Shown here: positions 1 to 5,629 of the stretch, piece by piece
Layout of the letters: each line of letters begins with the position of its first letter
Position numbering within the stretch: the stretch's first letter is position 1
Assembly (NCBI GenBank): GCA_012511645.1
Contig: JAAZFP010000400.1
Coordinates: 1-6,474 of the forward strand
Source: Microbacteriaceae bacterium
Lineage (GTDB): Bacteria > Actinomycetota > Actinomycetes > Actinomycetales > Microbacteriaceae
Direction: 5' to 3'
DNA: 6,474 nt
Translations under genes and position numbers: made by a program
Notes under the pieces: model-generated
What the model saw: only the letters and a program-made list of their open reading frames with translations
Database searches by the model: none
Told to the model about the DNA's origin: nothing

Positions 1-1
1 A

Positions 2-46
2 TCGAAGGGTTAGGCGATTGTTGTTGACCCCCGTCGTGTTCTCGAG
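2..46 (+). other. Conserved coding remnant upstream of the dioxygenase start, interrupted by TAG
   Basis: Read in the same frame as the gene at 47, these bases give SKG, a stop (TAG at 11-13), then AIVVDPRRVLE. From memory, related proteins have a G-x-AIVVDPRR segment just before the equivalent of YLQPAEKN, so this stretch looks like true coding sequence. One base change from a CAG or GAG codon would create the TAG. The real start codon would lie before the window. The segment could be a pseudogene remnant or a sequencing error. Confidence 0.6.
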
Positions 47-1375
47 GTGTACCTCCAGCCCGCCGAAAAGAATAGCATACAGATCACCGCGGTCACCGAG
101 ACGTACATTCACGCGGACTACCTATCGGGCACCCGCGAGCTCGCGGCAGCGACGGGCGCAACCATGTATGTCTCGGATGAGGGAGGCCCCGATTGGACCT
201 ACTCAGACGTCTTCGACGACGCGGTGCGCATGAGGCATGGGCACGAGATCACACTCGGCAATATTACGGTGAAAGCGGTGCACACCCCGGGGCACACTCC
301 CGAGCACCTCTCGTTCCTCGTGACCGACGGCGCGCAAAGCACTGATCCGGGGTTCATGCTCACCGGAGACTTCGTGTTCGTGGGCGATCTCGGCCGACCC
401 GACCTGCTCGACGAAGCGGCGGGCTTCGTCGATACGCGCTTTGGGGGTGCGCGCGATCTGTTTGCCAGCCTGCGCGACCACTTTGTGACGCTGCCCGACT
501 ATGTGCAGGTGCTTCCGGCCCATGGCTCAGGATCGGCCTGCGGTAAGGCGCTCGGCTCGATTGCCGCAACCACCGTGGGGTATGAGCGCAATTTCTCGTG
601 GTGGGGGAAGTATCTTGCGGCCAACGACGAGCAGGGTTTTGTCGATGAACTGCTCAGCGGTCAGCCAGACGCCCACGCCTACTTTGGTCGCATGAAAGTG
701 CAGAACAAGCAGGGCCCGGCGGTCATCGGCGAAGCCTCGGAGCTCATTGAGTTCACTGCAGCCCAGCTGCGTGAAGAGCTCGCCGCAGATCGGGTGGTAT
801 TCGTTGACACCAGGCACCACAGCGAGGCGCACGAGGGAACCGTCGCCGGCGCGCTCAATATTCCAGGTGTTGGCAAGGCGGCGACCTACGGCGGGTGGGC
901 CTACAACCCAGAGGCCGAACACCGACCGATCGTGCTGCTCGCAGACTCTCGCGACACGGCCGTGGCGCTGCGCGACCACCTGATTCGCGTCGGCAGTGAC
1001 TCGGTGCGTGGTTTCATCACCTCGCTCGACGGACTCGAGCTTGTCACGCCAAAGATCGTGCAGCCCGAGGCTCTGGGCTCGGTCGATCGGGTGATGCTGC
1101 TCGATGTGCGCAACAAGACGGAATATGCCGACGGGCACCTGCCCGGTGCCGCGCAGCTCTCGGCCGCGCGGGTGCTGTGGCATCTCGATGAGTTGCCCGC
1201 GAAGGATGCGGGTGCGCTCGTGACCTACTGCCAGAGCGGCGTGCGCAACTCTGTCGTAGCCAGCGCGCTACGACGCGAAGGCTACGACGTCGCCGAGCTT
1301 GAGGGAAGCTACGCGGCCTGGGTTGCCGTTCCAGGCAATGAGCCGTCGTTCACGGGCAACCGCGTGCTCGTTTGA
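47..1375 (+). CDS. MBL-fold persulfide dioxygenase-like protein with two rhodanese domains, N-terminally truncated
   Basis: Intact members of this family oxidise glutathione or other persulfides to sulfite in the cytoplasm, using a mononuclear iron in a metallo-beta-lactamase fold. The metallo-hydrolase domain covers residues 1 to about 230. It has HTPGHT with H79, TGD with D108, GDLGRPD, and the loop PAHGSGSACGK with H159. The first metal motif reads TYIHADY (residues 19-25), so the usual first His is Tyr20. A degenerate rhodanese domain follows (about 232-340), with no Cys where the active site should be (LLADSRD). A second rhodanese domain (about 341-440) has an active-site loop CQSGVRN starting at Cys395. 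The GTG at 47 is simply the first start after an in-frame TAG at 11-13. It lacks a well-spaced ribosome binding site, and family members carry about 30 more N-terminal residues. The frame after that is clean for 442 codons. The gene may be a recent pseudogene, a protein restarted internally, or one affected by sequence errors. Family assignment is strong; activity is doubtful. Confidence 0.85.
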   Translation: MYLQPAEKNSIQITAVTETYIHADYLSGTRELAAATGATMYVSDEGGPDWTYSDVFDDAVRMRHGHEITLGNITVKAVHTPGHTPEHLSFLVTDGAQSTDPGFMLTGDFVFVGDLGRPDLLDEAAGFVDTRFGGARDLFASLRDHFVTLPDYVQVLPAHGSGSACGKALGSIAATTVGYERNFSWWGKYLAANDEQGFVDELLSGQPDAHAYFGRMKVQNKQGPAVIGEASELIEFTAAQLREELAADRVVFVDTRHHSEAHEGTVAGALNIPGVGKAATYGGWAYNPEAEHRPIVLLADSRDTAVALRDHLIRVGSDSVRGFITSLDGLELVTPKIVQPEALGSVDRVMLLDVRNKTEYADGHLPGAAQLSAARVLWHLDELPAKDAGALVTYCQSGVRNSVVASALRREGYDVAELEGSYAAWVAVPGNEPSFTGNRVLV

Positions 1376-1436
1376 TCGCGCACGAACACCCTCACCTACC
1401 TGAATCACCCCGACCCCGTCACCGTCTGAGAGACCC

Positions 1437-2267
1437 ATGGAACTCGCCCTGATCATTGCGCTGCTGCTCGCCGTGCTGGTTGGCGTCAGCCTTGGTCTCA
1501 TGGGCGGTGGCGGATCGATTCTGACGGTGCCGATTCTGACCTATGTGTTGGGCATGGCGCCCCGCGAAGCGATCGCGGCCTCCCTGTTCATCGTTGGGGT
1601 GACAAGCATTTTCGGAATGATCAGTCATGCTCGAGCTGGGCGTGTGCGCTGGAAGATGGGCTTCATCTTTGGCGTCGCGGGCATGGGAGGCGCCTTTGCC
1701 GGTGGAATTGCCGGCGGGTACATTCCCGGTGCCGTGCTGATGGTGCTGTTTGCGCTGATGATGGTGGCGACCGCGGTTGCGATGATTCGTGGCCGTCGCA
1801 CGCTGGCCGCACCACCAGACGGTGACCCCGATGGTCAGTCTGCGGGTGCTCAGCGAGGCGAGCTCCCGCTCATCCGCATCGTGATCGATGGGTTTGTGGT
1901 GGGGCTCGCGACCGGGCTCATTGGCGCCGGCGGTGGGTTTCTCATCGTGCCCGCGCTCAACCTGCTGGGTGGCGTTCCGATGGCCGCTGCGGTAGCCACA
2001 TCGCTGCTCGTGATCGTGATGAAGTCGTTTGCGGGGCTCGCTGGATACCTGTTCTCGGTGCAGCTCGACTGGCCGGTGGTGCTCGCCTTCACCGGCATGG
2101 CTATCGCAGGCTCATTCATTGGGGTGCGCCTCGCAGGGATAGTGCCAGAGCGTGCGCTGCGCAAGGGCTTCGGCTGGTTCGTGCTCGCCATGGGTGCCTT
2201 TGTGTTCGTGCAAGAAGTACCCGCGGTACTGGGCAGCCTGACCACTTTCATTCAGAACGGAGCCTGA
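1437..2267 (+). CDS. TauE/SafE family sulfite or sulfonate exporter
   Basis: This is an integral membrane permease of the TauE/SafE family (276 residues), whose members move sulfite, sulfoacetate or related anions. The internal duplication typical of the family is visible. Repeat one has GLMGGGGSILTVP (residues 20-32) and repeat two has GLIGAGGGFLIVP (160-172). Each begins a hydrophobic bundle, giving roughly seven or eight membrane segments. They are separated by a polar, probably cytoplasmic loop at about 118-145 that is rich in Gly, Asp, Arg and Gln. The ATG lies 61 bases after the preceding stop, with only a weak GAGAG ribosome binding site at 1428-1432. Its position between a persulfide dioxygenase-like gene and a rhodanese supports export of sulfite made from sulfane sulfur. 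The substrate is inferred from context, not shown by the sequence. Confidence 0.9.
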   Translation: MELALIIALLLAVLVGVSLGLMGGGGSILTVPILTYVLGMAPREAIAASLFIVGVTSIFGMISHARAGRVRWKMGFIFGVAGMGGAFAGGIAGGYIPGAVLMVLFALMMVATAVAMIRGRRTLAAPPDGDPDGQSAGAQRGELPLIRIVIDGFVVGLATGLIGAGGGFLIVPALNLLGGVPMAAAVATSLLVIVMKSFAGLAGYLFSVQLDWPVVLAFTGMAIAGSFIGVRLAGIVPERALRKGFGWFVLAMGAFVFVQEVPAVLGSLTTFIQNGA

Positions 2268-2301
2268 CGCGATGCAATCGCGCACCTCACCACACACTAG
2301 A

Positions 2302-2308
2302 AGAAGGA
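2302..2308 (+). promoter_or_regulatory. Ribosome binding site of the rhodanese lipoprotein gene
   Basis: AGAAGGA ends four bases before the ATG at 2313. It fixes that start and is clearly stronger than the site in front of the permease gene. Confidence 0.6.
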
Positions 2309-2312
2309 AATC

Positions 2313-2702
2313 ATGAAGAAAAAATTGTCAGTTGCCCGTTCCGCTGCCGCAGTGTTTGGCGCACTCGCGTTGACGGTGGGACTCTCAGCCTGCGTGTCGG
2401 CGGCTGCGGCTGAGCCCAGCGTGACGGTCGGGCCAGAGGCAATCTTGCTCGATGTGCGCACTGCGGCAGAGTTCGCTGAGGGGCACCTCGAGGGTGCAAC
2501 CCAGCTCGACTTCAACGGGGGCGACGTTGCGGCCGCGATTCCCACACTCGATCCGAATGCCGAGTACTACGTGTACTGCCGCTCAGGCAATCGTTCAGGC
2601 CAGGCAATTGCACTGATGCAACAGGCTGGCTTCACGAACCTCACCAACCTTGGCTCGGTGGAGCAAGCATCCAGCGCCACCGGCATTTCCATCGTTCGCT
2701 AA
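2313..2702 (+). CDS. Exported lipoprotein with a rhodanese domain
   Basis: This is a 129-residue single-domain rhodanese (sulfurtransferase) predicted to be anchored outside the cell membrane. The N-terminus has KKK, a hydrophobic stretch (about residues 8-23) and a lipobox LSAC, with Cys27 as the lipidated residue. The rhodanese domain starts at about 36 with the substrate-side motif LLDVRTAAEFAEGHLEGA (45-62). The active-site loop is CRSGNRS, with Cys89 as the persulfide-carrying residue. The C-terminal end lacks the GG-x-x-AW segment of many rhodaneses and ends LGSVEQASSATGISIVR. The gene follows the TauE-type permease by 45 bases on the same strand, suggesting one transcript. A role in capturing or relaying sulfane sulfur at the cell surface is inferred. 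The physiological donor and acceptor are unknown. Confidence 0.88.
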   Translation: MKKKLSVARSAAAVFGALALTVGLSACVSAAAAEPSVTVGPEAILLDVRTAAEFAEGHLEGATQLDFNGGDVAAAIPTLDPNAEYYVYCRSGNRSGQAIALMQQAGFTNLTNLGSVEQASSATGISIVR

Positions 2703-2726
2703 CTACACTACAAATATCTCAACCTA

Positions 2727-2732
2727 AAGGAG
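2727..2732 (+). promoter_or_regulatory. Strong ribosome binding site of the small cysteine-rich gene
   Basis: AAGGAG is a consensus Shine-Dalgarno sequence six bases before the ATG at 2739. It is the best such site in the window and is the main evidence that the short reading frame is translated. Confidence 0.7.
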
Positions 2733-2738
2733 CACCCC

Positions 2739-2858
2739 ATGTGTCAACGAGTCACCTGCCCCAACTGCACCAAGCCCACCTGGCAGGGGTGCGGCGAGCA
2801 CATCGAGGAGGCGCTCGCAGGCGTAGCGCAGGCAGACCGCTGCCAGTGCGCCGCATAG
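2739..2858 (+). CDS. Small cysteine-rich protein, 39 residues, putative metal-binding
   Basis: The reading frame encodes 39 residues starting MCQRVTCPNC. Cysteines lie at 2, 7, 10, 18, 35 and 37, with His21 as a further possible ligand. CPNC at 7-10 and CQC at 35-37 look like two halves of a zinc-ribbon-like site. I recall very short actinobacterial and some eukaryotic proteins with the same outline (MC-x-x-V-x-C-x-x-C, a TW-x-GCG core, then a C-x-C end), with no function known to me. A consensus ribosome binding site precedes it and a strong hairpin follows 21 bases after its stop. It is therefore probably the last gene of the sulfur operon, 36 bases after the rhodanese lipoprotein gene. Metal binding, or a persulfide-carrying role, is only inferred from the cysteines and the neighbours. 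Confidence 0.75.
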   Translation: MCQRVTCPNCTKPTWQGCGEHIEEALAGVAQADRCQCAA

Positions 2859-2879
2859 CCTACGCTGAATCCCAAGAAT

Positions 2880-2923
2880 GAGCGGAGGGCCGCGATCCTG
2901 TGAGTGATCGCGGCCCTCTGCTC
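2880..2923 (+). terminator. Strong hairpin terminator of the sulfur operon
   Basis: Bases 2880-2897 pair with 2906-2923 over 18 positions, including one G-U pair, around an 8-base loop. The stem core is GGGCCGCGATC. No T run follows (CATCTCTCTG), which is common for terminators in high-GC actinobacteria. It lies just after the small cysteine-rich gene and before the Dps gene, so it separates the two transcription units. Confidence 0.8.
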
Positions 2924-3042
2924 ATCTCTCTGCTCGTACCAAGGTGTGCCTTTCCTTGCTTGCGCGATGTGGCGATTCAGGCGAGAGTGGAAGCAATCAA
3001 CGGTTAGGCCCTGGCGGCCATATCAGCGAAAGGTCGGTCATC
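2924..3042 (+). other. Leader region of dps, no recognised element
   Basis: These 119 bases lie between the operon terminator and the dps ATG. I looked for -35/-10 pairs, an iron-box-like or other palindromic operator, and short coding frames, and found none I would defend. GAAAGG near 3027-3032 is the probable ribosome binding site. A promoter must lie here if the hairpin at 2880-2923 is an efficient terminator. Confidence 0.4.
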
Positions 3043-3534
3043 ATGGCGCACACGAAGAAGCAGTCGGTTGTTGTGGCGAGGCAAGATCTCGATCGCCCAA
3101 TCGGTGTCGAGCGGTATCTTGCGCCTGTCGTGCGCGACCTCGTTGCTCTCGGGGTGAACGGCAAGCAGGCACACTGGCATGTGCGCGGTGCAAACTTCAT
3201 CGGGCTGCACGAGTTTCTTGATGACCTGGTCGCACACGCGCAGGATGGCGCCGATCAGGTGGCAGAGCGCATCGTTGCGCTGGGGCTGCCCGTCGACGCG
3301 CGGGTGGGCACCGTGGCAGCACAGGCCACGCTTCCCGAACCCAAGGCAGGATTTCAGCAGTCAGACCCGACGCTGAACGATGTGATCGCCCAGGTCGATG
3401 CGACGCTCGTCACGGTCTATGCCGCGATCGAGGGGCTTGCCGAGATTGATGCGCCGAGCCAAGACATCGTGATTGCGCTGGCCGAGCAGCTCGACAAGGA
3501 TCGGTGGTTCCTGCGCTCGCAACTGGCTTCGTAG
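3043..3534 (+). CDS. dps: Dps-family ferritin-like DNA protection/iron storage protein
   Basis: Dps proteins form 12-subunit shells that oxidise ferrous iron with hydrogen peroxide and store it; some also coat DNA. This protein has 163 residues, a normal length. All ferroxidase ligands are present with the same spacing as in E. coli Dps: H44 (in KQAHWH), H56 and D60 (in GLHEFLD), D71 and E75 (in ADQVAER). The N-terminal tail (MAHTKKQS) is short with only two lysines, so DNA binding by a basic tail is uncertain. The ATG at 3043 is chosen because the protein starts there as family members do, and GAAAGG lies about ten bases upstream. The frame stays open back to 2944, but that extension resembles nothing. 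The gene stands alone, behind a strong terminator and convergent with the SIP-domain gene. No clear promoter hexamers were found in the 119 bases before it. Confidence 0.92.
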   Translation: MAHTKKQSVVVARQDLDRPIGVERYLAPVVRDLVALGVNGKQAHWHVRGANFIGLHEFLDDLVAHAQDGADQVAERIVALGLPVDARVGTVAAQATLPEPKAGFQQSDPTLNDVIAQVDATLVTVYAAIEGLAEIDAPSQDIVIALAEQLDKDRWFLRSQLAS

Positions 3535-3540
3535 CTCAGC

Positions 3541-3565
3541 TGCTGCAGAGACGTGAACTGCAGCA
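3541..3565. terminator. Hairpin between convergent dps and SIP-domain genes
   Basis: TGCTGCAG (3541-3548) pairs with CTGCAGCA (3558-3565) around a 9-base loop. It lies seven bases after the dps stop and seven bases outside the stop of the opposing gene. It may terminate transcription from both sides. There is no T run after it in the plus direction (AAAAAC follows), and on the minus strand the T run precedes rather than follows the stem, so it is not a canonical intrinsic terminator. Confidence 0.45.
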
Positions 3566-3571
3566 AAAACG

Positions 3572-4024
3572 CTAGGCGTGCTGCTCGCGGTACTCTGCGG
3601 CGGCCGCCCAGATCTCAGCGAGTTCTGTTCGAATGCTCTGCCACTGCGCAGTGACGTCGTCGCTCGTGCGTGCGCCAGACCACAGGTGCACATAGCGGCC
3701 GCTGAGCGGGTCGGCGCGCACCCACTCATCGAGCCAGGCGTTGACAGCTTCCATCAGGCGATGCCCGGTGAGAGCTGCATCAGCTTCGCGCACCAGCCAG
3801 GTGACGCCCACGCCAGGCGGGGTGTCAAGCGCTTCGATCTGCGCGGCTGAATCGACCTCGATGAAGACGCGGCCGTAGCTCTTGCGGGGGAGCGAGGCGC
3901 ACCAGTCGCGCAGCGCTGCAACATCGCTGCTGTCACCCGCAGCGAGCACACACTCCAGGTGGCTCGGGCAGATGAAAATGAAGTCTGACGAGGTGTGCTC
4001 ATCAGAATGGTTTGAGGCGCTCAC
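3572..4024 (-). CDS. Stand-alone SIP-domain protein (siderophore-interacting protein C-terminal domain)
   Basis: The 150-residue product resembles the C-terminal, NAD(P)H-binding SIP domain of siderophore-interacting ferric reductases. Visible landmarks are VLAAGD (residues 26-31), the strand VFIEV (53-57), and GVTWLVRE (73-80) before a helical stretch. A final YVHLWSGART segment stands where reductases usually have an A/W-GE motif. The N-terminal FAD-binding barrel of full-length proteins is absent, and no neighbouring gene supplies it. The GTG at 4024 is preferred: TACACT lies six bases upstream, and the codons further upstream are AT-rich like a promoter. The frame also allows GTG at 4075 (167 residues). 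The protein may need a flavin partner, or may have a non-reductase role. The family call is from remembered motifs. Confidence 0.72.
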   Translation of the reverse strand: MSASNHSDEHTSSDFIFICPSHLECVLAAGDSSDVAALRDWCASLPRKSYGRVFIEVDSAAQIEALDTPPGVGVTWLVREADAALTGHRLMEAVNAWLDEWVRADPLSGRYVHLWSGARTSDDVTAQWQSIRTELAEIWAAAAEYREQHA

Positions 4025-4030
4025 TCCTCT

Positions 4031-4036
4031 AGTGTA
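4031..4036 (-). promoter_or_regulatory. Likely -10 element of the SIP-domain gene, leaderless start
   Basis: On the minus strand TACACT is followed by six bases (AGAGGA) and then GTG at 4024. This spacing fits a transcript beginning at the start codon. The surrounding 50 bases are unusually AT-rich for this window. No convincing -35 hexamer was found. AGAGGA sits too close to the GTG to act as a normal ribosome binding site. Confidence 0.45.
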
Positions 4037-4101
4037 CGCAACTTTCGCTTCATCTGATGATTTATTTTTCTGCACCGAGCGATCCGCGCAGCGTGGGGTC
4101 T

Positions 4102-4947
4102 CTAGCGCTCGGCTCGCTCGGGGAGCTGGGGCACGATGTCTGCGAGCAATGCCGCAAGGCGGGGCTCTGCATCGCGGCCCGCCTGAAGAACTTCTTCGTG
4201 GCTTAACGCTGATTCTGAGATGCCGGCGGCGGCATTCGTGATGAGCGAGAGCCCAAGCACCTCCATACCAGCCTCGCGTGCTGCAATCGCTTCGAGCGCG
4301 GTCGACATGCCGACGATTTGCCCGCCAATGATGCCGGCGTAGCGCACCTCTGCTGGGGTTTCGTAGTGGGGGCCGGGAAACTGCACATACACACCCTCGT
4401 GCAACTGCGGGTCGATGGTGCGCGCGAGCATGCGCAGCCGTGGTGAGTAGAGATCGGTGAGGTCAACAAAGGTCGCGCCCTCGAGGGGTGAGGCCGCGGT
4501 CAGGTTGATATGGTCGCTGATCAGCACGGGCATGCCGGGGGTGAACCTTGGGTCGACCCCGCCGGCGCCGTTGGTCAGCACCATGATCCGTGCGCCGGTT
4601 GCTGCGGCGGTGCGCACGCCGTGCACGACTGCGCGCACCCCGTGGCCCTCGTAGAAGTGAGTGCGGGCACCGATCACTAACGCGTGTCGGCCGTCAGCCA
4701 GGCGAATCGAAGTCAACAGGCCAGAGTGCCCGACCACTGCTGAGGACCGAAACCCGGGCACCTGATCTGCGGGGATCTGCGCCACCACTTCGCCGATCTG
4801 CTCGGCTGCCCGGCCCCAGCCGCTGCCCAGCGTGAGCGCGATATCGTGCTGCTCGACACCGCTCAGTTCAGCGATGGTTGATGCCGCCTCGGCAGCAAGA
4901 TCTGCGGGTGACCTGTCGGCATGACCCTGCCCGGAAGAGTTACTCAT
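4102..4947 (-). CDS. Purine nucleoside phosphorylase, trimeric (family 2) type
   Basis: The enzyme cleaves inosine, guanosine and deoxy forms with phosphate to free base and (deoxy)ribose-1-phosphate in cytoplasmic purine salvage. The 281-residue product has the complete motif series of the trimeric family: LGSGWG (residues 40-45, phosphate loop), GARTHFYEGH (93-102, with R95 and H97), TNGAGGV (125-131), PGPHYETPAE (191-200, with purine-contacting E196), GMST (213-216) and ITNAAAG (236-242, with N238). These match the phosphate, sugar and base sites of the human enzyme. The ATG at 4947 is chosen over the longer frame (to 5001) because TACAGT lies six bases before it, and the extra 18 residues look unlike protein. 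It lies downstream of a hypothetical gene on the same strand but probably has its own promoter. I leave the symbol blank because punA, pnp and deoD are used inconsistently. Confidence 0.93.
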   Translation of the reverse strand: MSNSSGQGHADRSPADLAAEAASTIAELSGVEQHDIALTLGSGWGRAAEQIGEVVAQIPADQVPGFRSSAVVGHSGLLTSIRLADGRHALVIGARTHFYEGHGVRAVVHGVRTAAATGARIMVLTNGAGGVDPRFTPGMPVLISDHINLTAASPLEGATFVDLTDLYSPRLRMLARTIDPQLHEGVYVQFPGPHYETPAEVRYAGIIGGQIVGMSTALEAIAAREAGMEVLGLSLITNAAAGISESALSHEEVLQAGRDAEPRLAALLADIVPQLPERAER

Positions 4948-4953
4948 ACACAC

Positions 4954-4959
4954 ACTGTA
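4954..4959 (-). promoter_or_regulatory. Likely -10 element of the purine nucleoside phosphorylase gene, leaderless start
   Basis: On the minus strand TACAGT is followed by six bases (GTGTGT) and the ATG at 4947. There is no Shine-Dalgarno sequence in those six bases, so a leaderless transcript is likely. The geometry is the same as at the SIP-domain gene. A -35 element is not evident. Confidence 0.5.
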
Positions 4960-4981
4960 CCGAGTACGGTCAGGCCCAGCG

Positions 4982-5005
4982 CTGATTTGCGTGCGGCGCA
5001 ATCAG
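4982..5005 (-). terminator. Hairpin at the end of the hypothetical gene
   Basis: On the plus strand CTGATTTGCG pairs with CGCAATCAG around a 5-base loop, with one bulged T. It overlaps the stop codon of the minus-strand hypothetical gene at 5002. No T run follows on the minus strand, so termination is possible but unproven. Confidence 0.3.
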
Positions 5006-5562
5006 AGTGAGGAGAGACACGTTTTCCAATGTGCCCGCCACGGTTCGATGTCTGTGTCGGAGGTGAGCGCGGTGTGATTCACGGTAACGAGTGAGCGAAC
5101 GGGTTCCTTTGCCAGTGCGGCAACTTCGACCTTGCCTGCTCCCTCGAGCGATGCGCGCCAGAACGAGCGTTTATCGGTGCGCGACGTGCGGGCATTGTCA
5201 AGTGCGTGGCCGAGGTGGGTGACGGCCGCGAACGAGGCGATCCATCGTTCAATGGCATCATCCCGGCCGAACCCTAACGTTCGGCTCACACTCACACGAA
5301 AATCACCGGCTGACGATTGGCCAGGGACACGCAGCCCCATGTGCTGTTCGAACGCAATGGCTGCATCCTGCGCCCACCACTCAGGATTCTTCAGGCTGGA
5401 CGGCATCGCGTCCCTCGCAATTTTCGCAATGTCAGAGTGTGACAGTGATGCGGCTCCCGCAGCATCAAGAAGGGCTAACCAGTCGTGCCAGGATCGGGAT
5501 GAGGCCCGCTCTAGCGCACCAACGTTGCTTGCCTTGGTACGGTTCTCAGTTGGTTTCGCCAT
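5002..5562 (-). CDS. Conserved hypothetical protein
   Basis: The 186-residue product has no catalytic motif that I recognise and no signal peptide or membrane segment, so it is probably cytoplasmic. Distinctive parts are SWHDWLALLDAAGA (residues 24-37), LSHSDIAKIA (40-49), a WWAQDAAIAFEQHMG segment (62-76), LRVPGQ (77-82) and FRVSVSRTL (88-96). The last third contains FWRASLEG and a C-terminal EPWRAHWKTCL. I recall similar actinobacterial proteins of unknown function with a WWAQ-x-x-x-x-x-(Y/F)EQ-x-x-G-x-R-VPGQ block. The second half could be a START/SRPBCC-like fold, but this is speculation. The ATG at 5562 is chosen because GAGGGGG lies five bases upstream. The longer frame to 5874 runs inside the Nudix gene and is a shadow. 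It starts 67 bases after the Nudix stop, possibly co-transcribed. Confidence 0.75.
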   Translation of the reverse strand: MAKPTENRTKASNVGALERASSRSWHDWLALLDAAGAASLSHSDIAKIARDAMPSSLKNPEWWAQDAAIAFEQHMGLRVPGQSSAGDFRVSVSRTLGFGRDDAIERWIASFAAVTHLGHALDNARTSRTDKRSFWRASLEGAGKVEVAALAKEPVRSLVTVNHTALTSDTDIEPWRAHWKTCLSSL

Positions 5563-5567
5563 AAAGT

Positions 5568-5574
5568 CCCCCTC
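5568..5574 (-). promoter_or_regulatory. Ribosome binding site of the hypothetical gene
   Basis: On the minus strand GAGGGGG lies five bases before the ATG at 5562. This decides the start against the much longer open frame. Confidence 0.55.
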
Positions 5575-5629
5575 GGAAGAGAGCAATGCTGCCCTCGGCA
5601 TGCCCAGCCTATCTCGTGCGCGGAACCTG

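Noticed and set aside
527..1183. 218-codon minus-strand open frame opposite the dioxygenase-like gene
   Set aside because: It is antisense to a clear conserved protein and has no recognisable motifs.
2944..3042. N-terminal extension of the Dps frame by 33 codons
   Set aside because: The extension has no family resemblance and no ribosome binding site, whereas the ATG at 3043 has GAAAGG upstream and gives a normal-length Dps.
4073..4118. Inverted repeat CCGAGCG/CGCTCGG around the phosphorylase stop, considered as its terminator
   Set aside because: The arms are only 7 bases with a loop of about 24, and an A-rich rather than T-rich stretch follows on the minus strand.
5570..5598. Direct repeat of CCCTCGG before the hypothetical gene, considered as an operator
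   Set aside because: Seven GC-rich bases repeated once is expected by chance here, and one copy is part of the ribosome binding region.
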